NCBI GenBank assembly: GCA_014656495.1
Contig: BNCN01000011.1
Span: 248,001-312,000, forward strand
DNA length: 64,000 nucleotides
Direction of reading: 5' to 3'
From: Comamonas sp. KCTC 72670
GTDB taxonomy: Bacteria > Myxococcota > Myxococcia > Myxococcales > Myxococcaceae
How positions within the stretch are numbered: the stretch's first letter is position 1; the number at the start of each line of letters is the position of its first letter. The position numbers and the translations under genes are program-made. Shown piece by piece: positions 61,066 to 64,000 of this stretch. The notes below the pieces were generated by a model. The model saw only the letters and a program-made list of their open reading frames with translations, was not told the origin of the DNA and searched no databases.

Positions 61066-63011
61066 GGCCCTCGCTGTTTCAGGGTGCGCACCGTATGGAC
61101 CGCCGGGGCACCAGGACGCGTCATCTTAAACACCAACACGGGAGGCGAGCCCACCGGCTCCACCCAGGTGCTGAACCGGTGTTTGCCATCCAGCGGCACC
61201 GGGCGTCCATTGATGGACAGGCGGGCGTCCACCGGGGCAACCCCGGACGCTCGCACCCTTGCTCCCCCGGGCTGGCCATTACGCGGTGCGGCCACGATGA
61301 GCTCCTGAACGGAGTTGTCGTAGACCAGCTCCAGCTTGTTCATCCGCCCTCCCTTGAGCTGTGCACCCGTGGCGGAAAGCGGCGTGACGGACCAGAGGTA
61401 GCTGCCCTCGCCCAGGGCCCCCGCGTCCAACGCGGCCCGCGTGTCCGTCACGGTGCGCTCCGTCACCGGCGAGTCCAGCGCGCCCACGCGGTACACCGCC
61501 ACGCGGTAGCGCGCGGCGTTCGCCTCCGCGCCATAGGTGAACGTCACCGCCGGGGGCTTGTCCTGGTAGTAGATGGTCGTCTTGTCCGGCCCCTCGGGCA
61601 CCACGTTGCGCACCCGCGCCAGCGAGCGCGCTGCGCGCTCCGGCGCGAACGTCGCGTGCCCCTTCACCTGGGTGCCGTCCTTGCGGCGCACGCGCCAGTG
61701 CAGGCTGCCACGGGAAGGCGCGGGCACATTGACGAAGGACTGGAACACCGTGCCCGAGAGCACCGGGCGCGTGAAGGCCGCGTCCTCGGCCACCTCCACC
61801 TCGGCCTCGCCCTCCCCTTCCCAGGTGAGCGCCACTTCGTGCAGCCCCGAGTGGAAGACCTCGGCGCCGTCGACGACGCCCAGGGCGAGCGGCGCCTGCG
61901 CCAGTGAATCCACCCGCATCGCCGCGGCTACGGTGGCCCGCTCACCGGCGCGCAGGGCCTGCCGCGCGTCGCCTCGCACCAGCGTCACCTGCCCCGTGAG
62001 CGCGTCCACGAGATAGCCCGCGGCCGTCCGCCGCACCGCCAGCCGCGCCTCGCCACCGCCCTCCACCTGCAACCCCGGCAGCACCAGGCGGCTGGTACGG
62101 CCGCGCGCGAGCTGCAGCCCCAGCCAGCCCTTCAACAAATCCAGCCGCGCCTCATCGGTGGTGCCCCCCTGCTCCGCGGACGTCAGCACCACCTCCCCGT
62201 CCGAGCCCAGGGTCAGCACCGAAGCCGAGCCCGCCATCCCCAACACCGCCGTGCCCCCGGGCCGCGTGCGCACGCTGTCGCCCGGGGCCAGCACCTCGCC
62301 CTGCTTCGCCACCGGGCGCCAGCGGGCGCCGCCCTTCGCCCGGACCTCCGCGCGCCCCGAGCCCAGGCGCACCGTCACCGCGATGGGCGCCAGTTCCATG
62401 ACCCGCGCGCCCTTGGCCACCAGCTCCGCCCGGCCCGACTTCGCCTCGACCGACTCACCCTCGGTCGCGCGCACCGACTTGCCGTCCCGGCCGATGAACT
62501 CGATGGCGCCCAGCCGCACCTCGACACGGCCCGAGTCCTCCGCCACCTGCACACGCACTTCACTGGGCTCCTCGGGGCCCACGCGAGTGAGGCCGAACGG
62601 CGTGCGGATGGTCAGCGCCACCTTCGAGCGAGGCTCCGTCTGCTTCACATCGGCCGGCACGCGCGACAACAGGATGCCCCGCTCCACCTGGAGCACGATG
62701 CCGCCCGAGTCCTCGCCCAGCGCGAAGCGAGCGTCCGGCCCCACCTCCACCGAGCGGCCATCCGGGAAGCGCACCGTGGCGGCGCCGCCCGCGGCCGTCT
62801 CCAACGCGTCACCACCATAGAGCGGGCCCTCCGTGGCGGGGCCCTGCTTCCCACCTCGCTCCAGGCGCACATCGCCGCGCAGCCCCTCCAGTTGCCCGAG
62901 CGCCTCACCGAGCCCCGCGTCCACGGACGCTCCGGCGGTGGGAGGTGGCGCCGCGTCGTCCTTGTCACAGCCAACGAACACGAGCAGGACGAGCAGGAAC
63001 CAACGACTCAC
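61062..63011 (-). CDS. FecR-domain lipoprotein
   Basis: 649 residues. RWFLLVLLVFVGC is a lipoprotein signal with Cys near residue 15. Two FecR-like domains are seen: residues about 40-200 (LYGGDALETAAGGAATVRFP, EVGPDARFALGEDSGGIVLQ) and about 225-370 (VLAPGDSVRTRPGGTAVLGM). The C-terminal 270 residues include Ig- or FN3-like strands (VALTWEGEGEAEVEVAEDA). In classic systems FecR is an anti-sigma sensor; here it is a lipoprotein next to a kinase, so another envelope role is likely. Overlaps the genes on both sides by 4 bp. Confidence 0.84.
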   Translation of the reverse strand: MSRWFLLVLLVFVGCDKDDAAPPPTAGASVDAGLGEALGQLEGLRGDVRLERGGKQGPATEGPLYGGDALETAAGGAATVRFPDGRSVEVGPDARFALGEDSGGIVLQVERGILLSRVPADVKQTEPRSKVALTIRTPFGLTRVGPEEPSEVRVQVAEDSGRVEVRLGAIEFIGRDGKSVRATEGESVEAKSGRAELVAKGARVMELAPIAVTVRLGSGRAEVRAKGGARWRPVAKQGEVLAPGDSVRTRPGGTAVLGMAGSASVLTLGSDGEVVLTSAEQGGTTDEARLDLLKGWLGLQLARGRTSRLVLPGLQVEGGGEARLAVRRTAAGYLVDALTGQVTLVRGDARQALRAGERATVAAAMRVDSLAQAPLALGVVDGAEVFHSGLHEVALTWEGEGEAEVEVAEDAAFTRPVLSGTVFQSFVNVPAPSRGSLHWRVRRKDGTQVKGHATFAPERAARSLARVRNVVPEGPDKTTIYYQDKPPAVTFTYGAEANAARYRVAVYRVGALDSPVTERTVTDTRAALDAGALGEGSYLWSVTPLSATGAQLKGGRMNKLELVYDNSVQELIVAAPRNGQPGGARVRASGVAPVDARLSINGRPVPLDGKHRFSTWVEPVGSPPVLVFKMTRPGAPAVHTVRTLKQRGP

Positions 63012-64000
63012 CGTTTCCCCCTCGGGAAGAGGTCGACATTGAAGATGGTCCGCTCACCATCGCGCAGCGTGACGACCTTCGTCTGGGACAGGTGCCCCCG
63101 CGCGGAGATGGTGATGCGGTAGGTGCCGCCTCGCACCTGGACGTTGAACGTGCCCTTCGCATCCGTGCGCGCGCGCACCCGGGCCTTCGTGATGAGGAGC
63201 GTCGCCACCAGCGGCTGCCCGCCGCGCACGCTCCGAACCTGCCCCGACAACGTGGCCCGGACGCCCTTGCGGTCCTCGGCCAGCGGCACCGACAACGAGG
63301 ACGCCTGCCCCGCGACGATGAACGCGGCCTCCTCCGCCATGCGGAAGCCCGCCACCTTCACAGCGACGGACACGGGCCCCGGGGGCAGCGACGCGATGTC
63401 CACCTGCCCCGTCAGGTCCGTGCGAGCCTCCACGGTGCCCACCGACACAGGGACACCGGGCAGCGGCACGCCGGTGCGCGCGTTCACCACCGTCACGCGC
63501 AACGACCCCATCGGCGGCGGCAACGGGCTCGCCCGCACCTCCAGCTCCGAGCGCGCCCCGGCCTCCACCGTGGCCGTCGCCTCCGTGTCGGCGTAGCCCT
63601 CCGCGAGGATGCGCGCGGACACCTCGCCGGGCGGCAGGGACTCCACGTCCACCCGCCCCTGCGCATCCGCCACGCGCTCTTCATCTCCCAGCACCACGCG
63701 GGCACCCGGCAGCGGCGCCCCCGTGTTCGCATCCAGCACCCGGAACGTCATCCGCCCAGGCACCACCTGCACCGGAGGCGCCACGGGCCGCGACACCCGC
63801 GTGCCCTCATGCCACGCCAGCTCCAGCGCCGCGCCCAGGCGCCGCAGCCGCTGCCGGGACTCCGTCCCATCCGCCAACGTCACCGCGTCCTGCACGTGCT
63901 GGAAGTCCAGCACCAGCGTGCCCGTCCACCGGTCCGCGCGCCGCAGCGGCACCAGCAACGCGCCGCCCGCCGAGAAGCCCGTCGCCTCCGCCCTGCCGCC
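63008..64000 (-). CDS. PEGA/carboxypeptidase-regulatory-like surface protein, 5' end cut by window
   Basis: 331 codons are visible and the frame is still open at 64000. The partial protein has four to five repeats of about 85 residues, each a beta-sandwich of the carboxypeptidase-regulatory or PEGA type. Examples: MTFRVLDANTGAPLPGARVV, SLRVTVVNARTGVPLPGVPV and VEARTDLTGQVDIASLPPGP. Each has the G-x-P-L-P-G turn and a D-x-x-G-x-V strand. The N-terminal visible part (LVLDFQHVQDAVTLADG) suggests a preceding beta-barrel or OmpA-like module, but it is cut. First gene of the operon with the FecR lipoprotein and kinase. Confidence 0.78.
   Translation of the reverse strand, partial: GGRAEATGFSAGGALLVPLRRADRWTGTLVLDFQHVQDAVTLADGTESRQRLRRLGAALELAWHEGTRVSRPVAPPVQVVPGRMTFRVLDANTGAPLPGARVVLGDEERVADAQGRVDVESLPPGEVSARILAEGYADTEATATVEAGARSELEVRASPLPPPMGSLRVTVVNARTGVPLPGVPVSVGTVEARTDLTGQVDIASLPPGPVSVAVKVAGFRMAEEAAFIVAGQASSLSVPLAEDRKGVRATLSGQVRSVRGGQPLVATLLITKARVRARTDAKGTFNVQVRGGTYRITISARGHLSQTKVVTLRDGERTIFNVDLFPRGKR

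Overview
The window is about 70% G+C with strong G/C preference at third codon positions. Its content points to a myxobacterium of the Myxococcaceae, most likely Myxococcus or a close relative: many lipoproteins, a Ser/Thr kinase with an AgmX/PglI-type tail, large single-pass TPR proteins, an MJ0042 zinc-ribbon plus GYF protein, and a sigma-54-type promoter. The assignment rests on gene content and style, not on a database match. I see no phage, insertion sequence, CRISPR array or secondary-metabolite cluster. This is chromosomal housekeeping and cell-envelope DNA.

Layout. 1-5.2 kb: rRNA methyltransferase (cut by the edge), TPR/zincin lipoprotein, Maf, DHH phosphoesterase and a zinc-ribbon membrane protein. 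5.2-7.8 kb: an intergenic region with a strong sigma-54-like promoter before a small basic protein, then two lipoproteins. 7.9-13.3 kb: TatD, TcdA, a PD-(D/E)XK nuclease, an SDR, MutY with a basic tail, and a DUF2934 protein. 13.3-19.6 kb is a methionine locus: a short MetE-like protein, an outer-membrane-type protein, MetH, and an ArsR-methyltransferase fusion with a palindrome at its start. 19.6-30.7 kb: patatin, subtilase, YiiX-like enzyme, SirB1-like protein, Nudix, MoaC and a PLP trans-sulfuration enzyme. 30.8-35.6 kb: TrxB, a cNMP-binding protein, RadC, DUF3006 and RecQ. 36-40.3 kb: a 1,259-residue TPR membrane protein and a small lipoprotein, followed by three exact-length 71-bp tandem repeats. 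40.8-45.8 kb: five same-strand genes that look like an envelope glycolipid or glycan operon.

46-59.1 kb is the information-processing core: a 1,637-residue zinc-ribbon/GYF/TPR protein, serS, four serine tRNAs covering all six serine codons, tRNA-Arg(ACG) directly before tadA, the SRP RNA, a divergent GT22-type mannosyltransferase, and dnaX-ebfC-recR. The gamma and tau parts of dnaX lie in different reading frames. 59.2-64 kb: a three-gene operon with 4-bp overlaps (PEGA/carboxypeptidase-regulatory-like protein, FecR lipoprotein, Ser/Thr kinase) that runs off the right edge.

The strongest items for a second look are the dnaX frame break, the self-contained serine-decoding locus with tRNA-Arg(ACG)-tadA, the 71-bp repeat array, the envelope operon plus the nearby GT22 enzyme, and the sigma-54-type promoter.
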